From positions 2,401,001 through 2,465,000 of the forward strand of contig JAMKCF010000012.1 in assembly GCA_023634235.1 (NCBI GenBank): 64,000 nt of DNA, written 5' to 3'. Shown in pieces: positions 26,501 to 53,356 of this stretch. The notes under the pieces are model-generated. The model worked only from the letters and a program-made list of their open reading frames with translations, did not search any database and was not told the DNA's origin. Source of the stretch: Pisaster brevispinus. Taxonomy: Eukaryota > Echinodermata > Asteroidea > Forcipulatida > Asteriidae. Within the stretch, counting starts at the first letter, position 1, and every line of letters starts with the position of its first letter. Made by a program: the position numbers and the translations under genes.

Positions 26501-28425
26501 AACCCCAACTGGCATGACTGGAGGAAAATCGACTCAACCAGGTACGGACTGAAAACCTAACTCTCATGCAAGACTCTGGGTCTGGGGTCCACAGAGGTAA
26601 TTGGCAGGGAATAAAAGTTCATTACCCTGAATCGTGTAAGTCTTTCCAGCATTCGTCACACCATAAGTAAACACCAGGCAGTTTTGCCCGTCGATGAAGT
26701 CCTTGACAGTCGACAGCATCGTATCGTCAAAGAAGTCCTTCTGGCTGGTGTCCTCCCCGAAGATGCGGCTGAAGGTGAACTTGTGGGTCATGTTGCTGAA
26801 ACCTCGCTGGCTGGACTTGAAGGTAAAACTATCCTTAGGTGCTCTCATTAAGAGCGTAGATGGCTCTTGTATCTCCATACAGTCCTGTATTAAAGACAAA
26901 ACATGTGATTACTAATCATCAAAATAGTTTTTTTTAAATCTGCACCCTACTATAGACTGTTAACGCAGACTACCTTAGAGTACCGTACCTTCCAGGCTAG
27001 CTTTGGGTGCATGGGTTTCTTCAGTTTGTAGAACATGAAACATGAGTCCAATAAATTCACTGTTGCCCAGTTTGATTGCAACAATCAAAATTAAAACACA
27101 TTTGAATGTATTGTATCACTCTGACAAACAACAGTTATAGCTACATGACAATCAAGTTTGATGAATGTAGTTTTCACGATTGATTTATTGGTTTTTGACT
27201 TACTTTTTTTAGCTGGGAAAATTAGACAGGAAATCAGCTTACCTGAGACTCTCCTTTGCCCTTCTCCATGGCAGTGAAGGGTCGTATTCTCAGATGGACT
27301 TGCATATGTTCACGACCGTGGGCAACGCTCTGCCTGGTGAGCTTAGCATCAGCAGCAAAATCCTGCAATTAAAACAGCAAATCCATTTTGTATGTAACTT
27401 CGCAAGACCAAAAGACTTGCGTCAATTTGTTAAGGCAATGGCAGAGTTTTCCCTTAGGCCTAACGATTGCAATGGCTAGCCAACACGATAGTGAGCTTGT
27501 TCTACTATTAAAAGGCAGGTTAACTTTGAGTTGCGTTGGATGGCGATATAGCCACTCGTTCTTTGGGTATCATTGTAAAATGTATTTAAAAATGTAAGCA
27601 TTTAGCCTTGAGGAATTTCAAATAGACAAAAGAAATCAGTTTTGGAAAGCTTTTTCTTTTGGATGATTTCAGCTTCAAAATTATGATGTTCTTGTTTTGA
27701 AAAGTGTGTGATGGCGGTCGTCCGTGTGAGCACCACATTGTGAACATTACGTTCCTTGTAGAATTGCTGGAACTATCCTTATTCCTTACTGGCTTTATTC
27801 AGACACTCCAGTAAGGTCTCTCTAGTACAAACTCTGGAATATTCTTCACAGATTTCGAGAAAGAAAAGCTTCTATGGAATGAACAAATGCAATCAGTCAT
27901 CATGTACTTTAGTAACAACGGCACTTTCCTATGAAGGACGCCCTGTTTGTTGATGCTTGATGCCAATTATGGGTCACATGAATTGGAGAGTGCAATCGGT
28001 CTATTGGGATGATTGTCAACAATGAACTAGCCAGCCGGACCCCTTGATGAGAATGTTGTCTGCCCCCCTCAGGTGTTTTAACGAGCGTTTGGCCAGCAGG
28101 AGAACACTGAAAGGGTCAGGCTTTTGTTCTGTCTGGCCTGTTAGTTACTACAACTCGTATTTAAATTCAAATTTTATTTGATTGATGGGACACTAGGTGA
28201 CTAAGCCAAATCACGGGCATCTGAGGCAATAATAAAAAAAACGGCCTTGCCATTGCCTCTGGATGCCCTTGTCTTGGCCTTACTTAGCAGGGCCCAAAGA
28301 GGGCAACAAACCTCAAGCAAGTTCTTTTTGCACACATCTTGGGACGTCTCAAAGTCATCAAGGCCACAGGTAACATCCTGATCCTCTGAATCAGATACAT
28401 CTTCAAAGCTTGTAATGTTTGCCAT
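2197..28425 (-). CDS. KIF20B: KIF20B-like (MPP1, kinesin-6) mitotic motor, complete, 29 coding exons
   Basis: Plus-end-directed microtubule motor of the kinesin-6 family; vertebrate KIF20B acts at the central spindle and midbody in cytokinesis. Coding exons in transcript order: 28312-28425, 27243-27362, 26626-26884, 26011-26207, 25411-25516, 24990-25211, 24109-24220, 23416-23487, 23121-23270, 22192-22357, 21615-21893, 21172-21311, 20139-20307, 19360-19579, 18441-19027, 16455-17511, 15127-15734, 14016-14166, 12607-12732, 11419-11594, 10148-10357, 9543-9707, 7973-8113, 7689-7820, 6152-6415, 5473-5580, 4721-4841, 2758-2963, 2197-2280. They sum to 6,462 nt (2,153 residues), and every junction keeps phase. 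KIF20B rather than KIF20A is indicated by the long stalk and by C-terminal motifs resembling the vertebrate KIF20B end ([12 protein letters not shown], then [11 protein letters not shown] before the stop). Vertebrate KIF20B is about 1,800 residues, so this one is longer, largely through internal duplication. Start: the ATG at 28425 ([10 protein letters not shown]). An acceptor-like AG at 28433-28434 suggests a 5' UTR intron. The exon at 14016-14166 is the least certain at its 5' edge. Confidence 0.88.
2372..2683. repeat. 68-bp minisatellite, about 4.6 copies
   Basis: Units start at 2372, 2440, 2508, 2576 and 2644, each beginning GATTTKAAACTTTGC and containing TGGTGGAGATACAAT. The last copy is cut short. 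The array fills most of the final KIF20B intron. A single diverged unit start is seen near 7914-7950, so the family is dispersed. Confidence 0.95.
3477..3745 (-). mobile_element. tRNA-derived SINE in KIF20B intron
   Basis: Read on the minus strand the element opens with a tRNA-like head (GTGGTCATCAAGTGATTAGA, then GGTTGTGGGTTCGAATCC, a good B box) and continues into a body containing GGCGTTAAACCAATG, a motif of conserved-core (Deu/V type) SINEs. The far end is approximate. Confidence 0.6.
5130..5440 (+). mobile_element. SINE-like element
   Basis: Contains the motif CCTTGAGCAAGACATTTAACC and a tail with GGGCCTTGATCTCGCTACG, a pattern typical of invertebrate SINE bodies. The tRNA-like head is poorly preserved. 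Edges are approximate. Confidence 0.4.
5758..6002. mobile_element. palindromic pair of tRNA-like sequences
   Basis: 5758-5829 on the minus strand (72 nt) and 5932-6002 on the plus strand (71 nt) are inverted copies of a tRNA-like sequence. Each has a 7-bp acceptor stem GGCTAGA/TCTAGTC, a D arm GATAGCTCAG(T/A)TGGTAGAGC and a T arm with GGTTCAA. A spacer of about 100 bases with ATTGACAAGAGGGAGG separates them. The same arrangement recurs at 60843-61066 and 32563-32709. The D arm resembles tRNA-Lys. No CCA is encoded, as expected in a eukaryote. Confidence 0.75.
6745..7010 (+). repeat. dispersed repeat family R3
   Basis: Contains CAACAAGTAGTCACTGTATT and GCTGTCACCTCGCTGGATGG. Related copies occur at 1608-1850 (+), 9735-9905 (+), about 24330-24500 (-) and 39976-40062 (-). 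About 250 bp, no coding capacity; class unknown. Sits in a KIF20B intron. Confidence 0.65.
7376..7640 (-). mobile_element. tRNA-derived SINE, family S2
   Basis: Read on minus: a head with GGTTGGCATAGG and a B-box-like segment, then GTTTTCAGTCCCTAGCCGAT, GGTTTCCTCCCACGTC and a tail CTTCACAACCAGAATTCA. Other copies: 22783-22950 (-), 26490-26630 (-), 59860-60020 (-) and 50055-50340 (+). Confidence 0.7.
7689..14166 (-). CDS. KIF20B: distal coiled-coil stalk exons (exons 18-24) of KIF20B-like gene
   Basis: Seven exons encode a continuous Glu/Lys/Gln/Leu-rich coiled coil with motifs such as [40 protein letters not shown] and [20 protein letters not shown]. Exon 23 (7973-8113) differs: it opens with an acidic Ser-rich patch ([14 protein letters not shown]) followed by KRRRGK, a candidate casein-kinase-2 site beside a nuclear localisation signal. 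For exon 18 I used the acceptor at 14167-14168 (start DQQKTNEER), because it is the one that matches phase 0 of the preceding exon. The upstream acceptor at 14226-14227 would need another unseen exon. Confidence 0.75.
8523..9287. mobile_element. non-autonomous DNA element with ~90-bp terminal inverted repeats
   Basis: Left arm 8523-8614 and right arm 9199-9287 are inverted copies sharing AAAGACTCTGCTAG(C/G)GTTGAA, AAGTCTTGCCATTAAC and a TGTGTGTTGT stretch. The interior has no long ORF. It sits in the intron between KIF20B exons 22 and 23. A fragment of the same arm occurs at about 35450-35515 in a POLR2B intron. Confidence 0.8.
9735..9905 (+). repeat. dispersed repeat family R3
   Basis: Shares the TCTTGATGAAAATA.AGTGACAGC and AAGTAGACACTGTATTCACC segments with the copies at 1608 and 6745. 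Truncated at the 5' side. Confidence 0.6.
10426..10945 (+). mobile_element. tRNA-Leu-derived SINE, family S1
   Basis: The head GTGGCCGAGCGGTTGAGAGC followed by CCCCGGACTCAAGCTCTG matches the A box and anticodon region of tRNA-Leu(CAA). The body has TTGAGCAAGATACTTAACTA and GGGTTTGCCCCAGTGTTTCT, then a tail with AAGGTGCTACATAAATGGGT. About 200 bases of unrelated sequence separate head and body, perhaps an insertion. Relatives: 14885-15085 (-), 46905-46985 (+), 52550-52835 (+) and 54715-54860 (+). Confidence 0.7.
11735..12450. repeat. GC-rich intronic repeat region with 46-bp tandem units
   Basis: Copies starting at 11898, 11944 and 11990 (GGAAGTCC(C/A)TGCAC...) give a 46-bp period. A related block at 12240-12450 repeats GGGGCAACTGC.TTTGGAA and CCCCGGGTAA. 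The two blocks stand out from the AT-rich intron between KIF20B exons 19 and 20 by their high GC. Unit-to-unit identity is modest outside 11898-12000. Confidence 0.75.
13271..13383. mobile_element. short foldback element, family M1
   Basis: Starts GGGCCCAATTTCGTGACACT and ends with ACATGAAGTGGGGCCC, an imperfect terminal inverted repeat, and contains the AATTCTGC...CGTACGATC-type interior seen in other M1 copies. 113 bp, no ORF. Confidence 0.7.
13672..13724. repeat. 53-bp perfect palindrome (26-bp arms, 1-nt centre)
   Basis: The arm AAAAAAGTCAAGATGAACCC continuing TGAAAA is followed by a single T and then its exact reverse complement. It lies in the KIF20B intron between exons 18 and 19. No related copy was noticed elsewhere in the window. 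Confidence 0.95.
14885..15085 (-). mobile_element. tRNA-Leu-derived SINE, family S1
   Basis: On minus: GTTCTGGCCGAGCACCCC, CAGTCAAGCTCTAGTGTTTC, a B box GGGTTCAAGTCCCG and the body motif AACCAAGACACTTCACC. It begins about 40 bases downstream of the donor of KIF20B exon 17. Confidence 0.65.
15127..17511 (-). CDS. KIF20B: duplicated stalk exon pair, copy B (exons 16 and 17), with expanded repeat exon
   Basis: Exon 16 (16455-17511, 1,057 nt) is the partner of exon 14 and exon 17 (15127-15734, 608 nt) the partner of exon 15. Exon 17 is 21 nt longer than exon 15, with extra residues YL and YNTKK near [10 protein letters not shown]. Exon 16 exceeds exon 14 by exactly 837 nt, which is nine extra 93-nt units. 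High similarity between copies A and B in introns as well as exons implies a recent event. Confidence 0.87.
16597..17511 (-). repeat. in-frame 93-bp tandem array, ten 31-residue coiled-coil units
   Basis: Ten near-identical units read [15 protein letters not shown](E/G)(D/E)VQKLK(D/G/N)TLDETEEK; the first lacks its first five residues because the exon begins at DQEKT. Variants RED...KD and RGE...KG largely alternate (copies 2-5), suggesting that 186-bp dimers were also amplified. The array lies wholly in one exon, stays open, and ends at MSVQDQ. The length is probably polymorphic. Confidence 0.95.
18441..19579 (-). CDS. KIF20B: duplicated stalk exon pair, copy A (exons 14 and 15)
   Basis: Exon 14 (19360-19579, 220 nt) encodes one 31-residue-type unit followed by a block beginning [20 protein letters not shown]. 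Exon 15 (18441-19027, 587 nt) encodes a 195-residue coiled coil containing [20 protein letters not shown]. Both exons, and the intron flanks around them, have close partners in copy B at 15127-17511, so this is a tandem genomic duplication. Exon phases (0 to 1, 1 to 0) are identical in the two copies, so the duplication added coding sequence without breaking the frame. Confidence 0.85.
21615..21893 (-). CDS. KIF20B: acidic neck exon after the kinesin motor
   Basis: 93 residues (507-599), phase 0 on both sides. The exon follows the last motor exon directly and carries a proline-containing linker, then a strongly acidic run around residues 569-588, almost all Glu/Asp. Kinesin-6 proteins have an extended neck here instead of the standard neck linker and coil. 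The acidic run could interact with tubulin or basic partners; that is inference. Confidence 0.75.
22192..27362 (-). CDS. KIF20B: kinesin-6 motor domain exons (exons 2-10) of KIF20B-like gene
   Basis: Nine exons encode residues 39-506. Visible landmarks are the first strand VHLRIRPF (about residue 60), the P-loop GVTNAGKT (153-160), switch I as NQCSSRSH (371-378), switch II DLAGSER (406-412), the microtubule-binding stretch [14 protein letters not shown], and the closing [15 protein letters not shown] kinesin-6 hallmark is present: a long insertion between [15 protein letters not shown] and [20 protein letters not shown] (loop 6), partly in its own acidic 106-nt exon at 25411-25516. Switch I has Cys where most kinesins have Asn (NxNSSRSH). 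All nucleotide-contacting motifs are intact, so the motor should be active. Confidence 0.93.
22783..22950 (-). mobile_element. SINE family S2, possibly nested inside an M1 remnant
   Basis: Shares GGGAGGAAAACCCC, ACTGAACAACCCAATCCACA and GATTTAAACCAGGGTC with the copy at 59860. M1-like sequence (CATAGAGCTGCTTAGGC near 22650-22705; GTGACTGGTATCCTGCTTAG near 23005-23060) lies on both sides, so the SINE may have inserted into an older element. Confidence 0.6.
23540..23582 (+). repeat. AAAT/TAAA microsatellite
   Basis: A run of AAATA/TAAA units in the intron between KIF20B exons 7 and 8, close to the acceptor of exon 8. Confidence 0.9.
24330..24500 (-). repeat. dispersed repeat family R3
   Basis: Reverse orientation copy: TTTCATCAAGACCGTCAAAT, TGACAGCGCG and CTACTTGTTGAGAAAACAGG correspond to the family seen at 1608 and 6745. 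Edges are approximate. Confidence 0.55.
25855..25972. mobile_element. 118-bp element with 16-bp inverted ends, family M6
   Basis: Begins CGCGTGTATTTGAACATT and ends AATGTTTGAATACGCG. The second copy at 57526-57643 shares TTTCCTTCACA...AAGCAATG and the same ends. Located in the intron between KIF20B exons 4 and 5. Confidence 0.75.
26490..26623 (-). mobile_element. SINE family S2 fragment abutting a splice donor
   Basis: Contains GGTACGGACTGAAAACC, TCATGCAAGACTCTGGG and GTCCACAGAGGTAATTGGCA as in other S2 copies. The element reaches to within a few bases of the donor of KIF20B exon 3 (GT at 26624-26625). Confidence 0.55.
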
Positions 28426-30113
28426 CCTCACCCTAGGATGAGCAAAACTATCTGAAACTGAGAACAGAATATATTTAATCTTTGCACTTTCTTTACTAAC
28501 AACATGTTGAAGTCACAGAACAACACAAACAGCAATAAAAAAAGGAATACAGATTTGTGTTACTAAGTAATAGATATATGGATTTCTGATGTATATTATA
28601 GTTAGTACTCTTTGGGGGTCAACCGGATACAGGGGTCGATTTCATAGAGCTGCTTAAGCAGAAAATAATGCTTAACAATTTCATGCTAAGCAGAAATGAG
28701 CAGGATACCAGTCACAAATTGTACACGTGACATGGTAGTTTGGCTGGTAACCTTATTCTGGTAAGCAAAATTTTATTGTGCTTAGCACATTTTTGTGCTT
28801 TTAAAGCAGCTCTATGAAATTGGGCCCTGATCAAACTTAGACATAAAGTAAAGTAAAATAAATGTGGTTATAGGATGGTCATTCATTTTACTTTTTTATT
28901 ATTTACTTGTTTTTAAATTAAGGTAGGTCCCCTATTATTTTTAACCAACTTTTTTAAAACTCATATTCTAGCACAAGAAGTAGCACTAGCAAGTAGCAGA
29001 TTAGCATGATTAGAGCCTCTCCCGAAAGCTAAAGCCAAATCTATAATTTACAAAGAGTTGAAGTGTCAGGCCACAAACAAACAATTTTGCGCCGTCACTT
29101 CGTGAAATACCTTTTTATCGCTCAAACTTGTTAGAATAGTAGTTTTACACCAGTCAGTAGCAGTACACGGGTTGACTTTGTCGGTTGAGCGACTGACTCT
29201 GGGGAGGACTTTGAGAGGGGGCGAGTTTGTATTGTGAGGGGGCGACTTTGTAGTGGTAGTTGGCCACTTTGCTGGGGAGCGAGTTGACTGGCATCCATTC
29301 AAGTTTGCAAGTATTGTTGTATTTAAATTGTGAATGTAAGAAAAAAGACGTACACTGCCAACCCAACCAAATACATGTATTTATAAAGTTTTATTTTCTT
29401 AGTTAACTAGTGTAGTAGTATTAAGGTTAAAGCCAGTTAACGATGTATTAAACGTAACTACTGAACTGTATGTAGCAACGTAATTCAATGCATGCAAACA
29501 TGCAAAGACTTTCTTTATTTAAAGAATCATTTAAGGATCGCCATTTACAACTTGGTCTATCGCACGGATCGCGCACGGAGCTCGGAGAAACTAGAAAAAG
29601 TAGAAACGTCAACAAGTTTAAACATGTTTATGTTAAAAAGAAAACAAATCCTATTCAAAGCATTCCTTTGAAAGACAAATTAAAACTAATAAGACACATT
29701 ATACGGAGCAATTATCTATTTCTATGATATTAATGTATACTATGATGGGTAACTTACCACAATGTAGGGTTTAAACTGCAACTAATTTTGTCCTGCTTTC
29801 TCGCAGCTCTTCACAAAATCTAATCTTGCGCCGCACAAGTGTGTTTGAAAATTGGCCAATCACATGATCCCAATTTAGGTGGTTCCACCTGCCAATCCTT
29901 TAATTGTGAACGCTTAGCACGGTAACCAGTGAACAATCCCGAATAGGATCTCAGAGATTGGTGGCGCCCTCCATTGGGGGTAATTGCGATTTTAATCGCA
30001 GTTCCAGTGTGTGCGGTCTACAAAGTACACACAAAAATCTTTCAACATCTGCTCTTTTAGATGGTTTTCTGTTCAAAAATTTTGGGGAAAACCTAAATAA
30101 AGACTTAGTCATC
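28426..30113. promoter_or_regulatory. head-to-head intergenic region, putative bidirectional promoter
   Basis: Separates the KIF20B start (28425, minus) from the POLR2B start (30114, plus). CCAAT/ATTGG pentamers occur at 29851-29855, 29856-29860, 29892-29896, 29957-29961 and 29973-29977. A CHR-like TTTGAA at 29844-29849 sits next to the first pair. The half near 29570-29980 is richer in CpG. CCAAT (NF-Y) plus CHR is the usual arrangement in late cell-cycle genes, which fits KIF20B; transcription start sites are not visible. The KIF20B-proximal part contains an M1 element at 28632-28828 and otherwise nothing I recognise. Confidence 0.6.
28632..28828. mobile_element. foldback element family M1
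   Basis: Left end GGGTCGATTTCATAGAGCTG followed by CTTAAGCA; right end AGCTCTATGAAATTGGGCCC, the inverted repeat of it. Interior repeats GCTTAGCA/TGCTAAGC. About 197 bp, no ORF. Confidence 0.85.
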
Positions 30114-50497
<20,384 letters not shown>

Positions 50498-52376
50498 AGG
50501 AAAGGCCAAAAGGAAGTCGTGTTCCTCAGCGAGTCTCCTAGTGATTTTCCCAGTGGAAATCCACGGAAACTCGTGGAACTTAATAGATAACTGATGGCAA
50601 CCGAGGAGAAAAAGATGACGTGTGCCTTTTATTGAACACTTGACGTCATTCTGAAATGTTACGAAGTTTGAAACAACACCTTTTGAAGAGACACTTGGAC
50701 ATTTCCTAAATGATGGTTGCTGTTAAAAAGATCAACAGTTGTACCGCTCAATTATTTCGTTGTGCAAAATGAGCACAGTAGAATGGGAGTACACTTTTAC
50801 AGTAAGCTGTTGAAGACAAATGACAGAGATATGAAAAGCACGGCCGACATTAAAAGAGAAGCTACAGCAGAGTAATTATGAGAGTTTGAAAAGGTCACTT
50901 GTAACCCCCCGGGCGAAATTTAATTAGGCTGTTCAGCTAAAAAATATTGATTAACCAGGGCTCAATAGTAACACTGGACCGCAGGCCCGAGGCCCGAGGC
51001 CCGAGGCCCAAGGCCAGTGTTTTTAGCGTCGGACCAGTAAACTCGCGACCGGACAAGTCCGGTGGTCTTGTGTTTTTCAATTGAAGAATAATACCTTGCT
51101 GTTTAATAAAACAAAATTGTGTTTTTGAGTGTGATACTGATAATACAGGCATACAAAATTCAGCTGATCAGCTGATTTCCTCGTTTTTGGGAAAATTTGT
51201 TTTAAAAAATTGACAAACACAGCCAAAGTTTTACTGTGCTTGTACTGTACTTTACTTGCTCTCTTGTTTTGAGAAACTGCAGTTGCATGCCTGTAAAAAA
51301 ATTGCAATTCTTTCCCATATCCCAAAGGAGATAAATCATCTCTTGGTGCTTGTTCAAAATGTTTATATTTAAAATTGGGAAGATTCTGGTCTTGTGAACA
51401 AAACTTCTGGTCCAGCAAAGCTTGGGAGCTACAAGCCTTGCGACCTTGTGGACTTTCCCATCAATTTCGAGCCAGTTTTGTTTGCTTTTTTGCAAGATTG
51501 CGGGGAACAAACCTGTTGCGAGAAATTTACTTAAATCATTTTTTGCTTGACAGCTTAACGAAATAGAGCCCAGTTCCATCCTGACAAAAACATTTCTACC
51601 TGTGTAGTTTAAAACTGTTCCTATAAAACATATCATCCACACAAGAAATGGCAGCCACAAATTGTTTTATCGCTCAATACAAACCAAGTATACTTTAATA
51701 TTCAGTATAATAAATTTATATAAAACAGAAGTTGCTAAAGTCTCTTAAGGAAAATGAGGCACAATCTGGAATACAGTTTCAAAACCTAAGGACGGAACAT
51801 TGCAAAAAATTCTGGACAGTTTGGACGCAAAGTTGATTGCTAAAAACTAAATTACAATTGTTTTAAACACTGGAATTGTTTGGTCCCCAAAATAACCCTG
51901 TATACGGTTTGACCTAAAGTTTTGCATCGACCCATTTCACGCAGAGCAGCGCACTATAGACGTGCATATTTTGTCTGCCATTTCGGGAGCCAAAATGGTG
52001 GAAATGGTAGACACATTGTGCGGAAATGCATCACGCATTGTGCAAGGGGTCAAACAGAACTGGGCGTAGGTCACTACGTAGTATAACATTAACAAAAACT
52101 CCTAGCTGAAAATTCTTAACCTCGTAATGAAATGTCCGATGACAGTAAAAACAAACCACATTGTAAACAAATTTTGACAATACTTCAGGATGTACTCTCA
52201 TTGAATGTTTTGCCTCGCTGCTGACGTTGCATCTGATTTTGCCAGAACAAAGCTGTGCTTTGGAGTGAAGATTCCCTTGTTCAGTGTGTAATGGCCACTG
52301 CATTAACGTTAAATAGACTGCTTAAGTACTTCAAAACCAACAACTAACATCATAAGCTCTGTTAAACTGAACTGTA

Positions 52377-52403
52377 AATAAATTTTGAATTTTTTGTAAT
52401 AAA
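52377..52403 (+). promoter_or_regulatory. poly(A) signals of POLR2B
   Basis: AATAAA at 52377-52382 and again at 52398-52403, about 1.9 kb after the POLR2B stop; I saw no earlier canonical hexamer downstream of the stop. Confidence 0.5.
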
Positions 52404-52549
52404 GTATGAGCTTCAAATGTGAACGAACTTAATGTAATGAATGTTTCTGACTGTTTGCGATCTATCTAGTTTAAATTTGAGACGTTTGTCAAAATGTTGG
52501 CATAGAGAAAGGACAGTGGTTGCACAAACGCCAGTAACGGGTGGCTATG

Positions 52550-52835
52550 CTCTCTAGGCTCAAGCTCTGGTGTTTCTGACAAGTCTGATAGCAGAGTGTT
52601 GGTTCAAGTCTCGGTGTTGACACTTGAACATTATTGCTTTGTTTTTTGGATGGGATGTAAAGCCAAAGATCCTGTGCATTGTGTAATGCATGAAAGAACC
52701 TGGTACCTGGTACCTGGTACTCTTATCATTAAGAGAAGGGGTTTGCCCTGATGTTTTCAAGTATGGCTGGCTGCAGATTGCACCACAGCACCTTATAAAC
52801 ATGGTGTTACATGGTACTATGTAAAGGAATGGGTC
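52550..52835 (+). mobile_element. tRNA-Leu-derived SINE, family S1
   Basis: Shares GGCTCAAGCTCTGGTGTTTC, GGTTCAAGTCTCGG, TTTTTTGGATGGGATGTAAA and AAGGGGTTTGCCCTGATGTT with the copies at 10426 and 46905. A short ACCTGGT repeat sits inside. Confidence 0.7.
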
Positions 52836-52901
52836 TTGTATTTCAAACATAGCTTCATAAATTGTTGAGGAAGACACTAACTTATTCTCATAACTGTGGA
52901 A

Positions 52902-52907
52902 TTTATT
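52902..52907 (-). promoter_or_regulatory. poly(A) signal of CFAP46-like gene
   Basis: AATAAA on minus, about 450 bases after the stop at 53357. Together with 52377-52403 it puts the two convergent 3' ends about 500 bases apart. Confidence 0.4.
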
Positions 52908-53023
52908 TTTAAATCTTGTGTCTTAAATCTTCCCAGCAATGGTGGCTTGGCGGTCTATACTTTATGCTTTCTTTACTCACTAGAGTTAAATATTGTGATG
53001 ACATACACAAGTCATTAATAATA

Positions 53024-53182
53024 GGGCCCAATTTCATTGTAGCTAAGCAAAACAAAATAATGCATACCAAAATAAGGCTAAAAGGCAAAATACCAAGTCA
53101 CATGTTCATTTTGTAACTGGTATCCATTTCATTTCAGCTAAGCAAAACATTGCTAAGCAATATTGTCTATGAAATTGGGCCC
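53024..53182. mobile_element. foldback element family M1
   Basis: Left end GGGCCCAATTTCATTGTAGC, right end GTCTATGAAATTGGGCCC. Interior GCTAAGCAAAAC repeated. Probably lies in the CFAP46-like 3' UTR or the gap. Confidence 0.85.
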
Positions 53183-53356
53183 GGGTGACACATTTGAAAT
53201 CAAGGGATAATACAAATTCATATGTGGTTATTAGTAACACAAACATCTCTACTAAACTACGAATAGAATTATCGGTGAATACATCCAAAGTGTGAATACT
53301 TTTAATCAATTATCAAATCATTATAATCGATCAACTGATCAATAGAATCATCCACA

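Larger units (their letters stand above)
50498..53356. other. POLR2B 3' UTR and convergent intergenic gap
   Basis: The POLR2B 3' UTR probably runs from 50498 to about 52420, ending after the poly(A) signals at 52377 and 52398. A short GGCCCGA repeat occurs near 50985-51010. Between about 52420 and 53356 lie an S1 SINE (52550-52835), an M1 element (53024-53182) and the CFAP46-like 3' UTR. No further exon was recognised. Confidence 0.6.
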
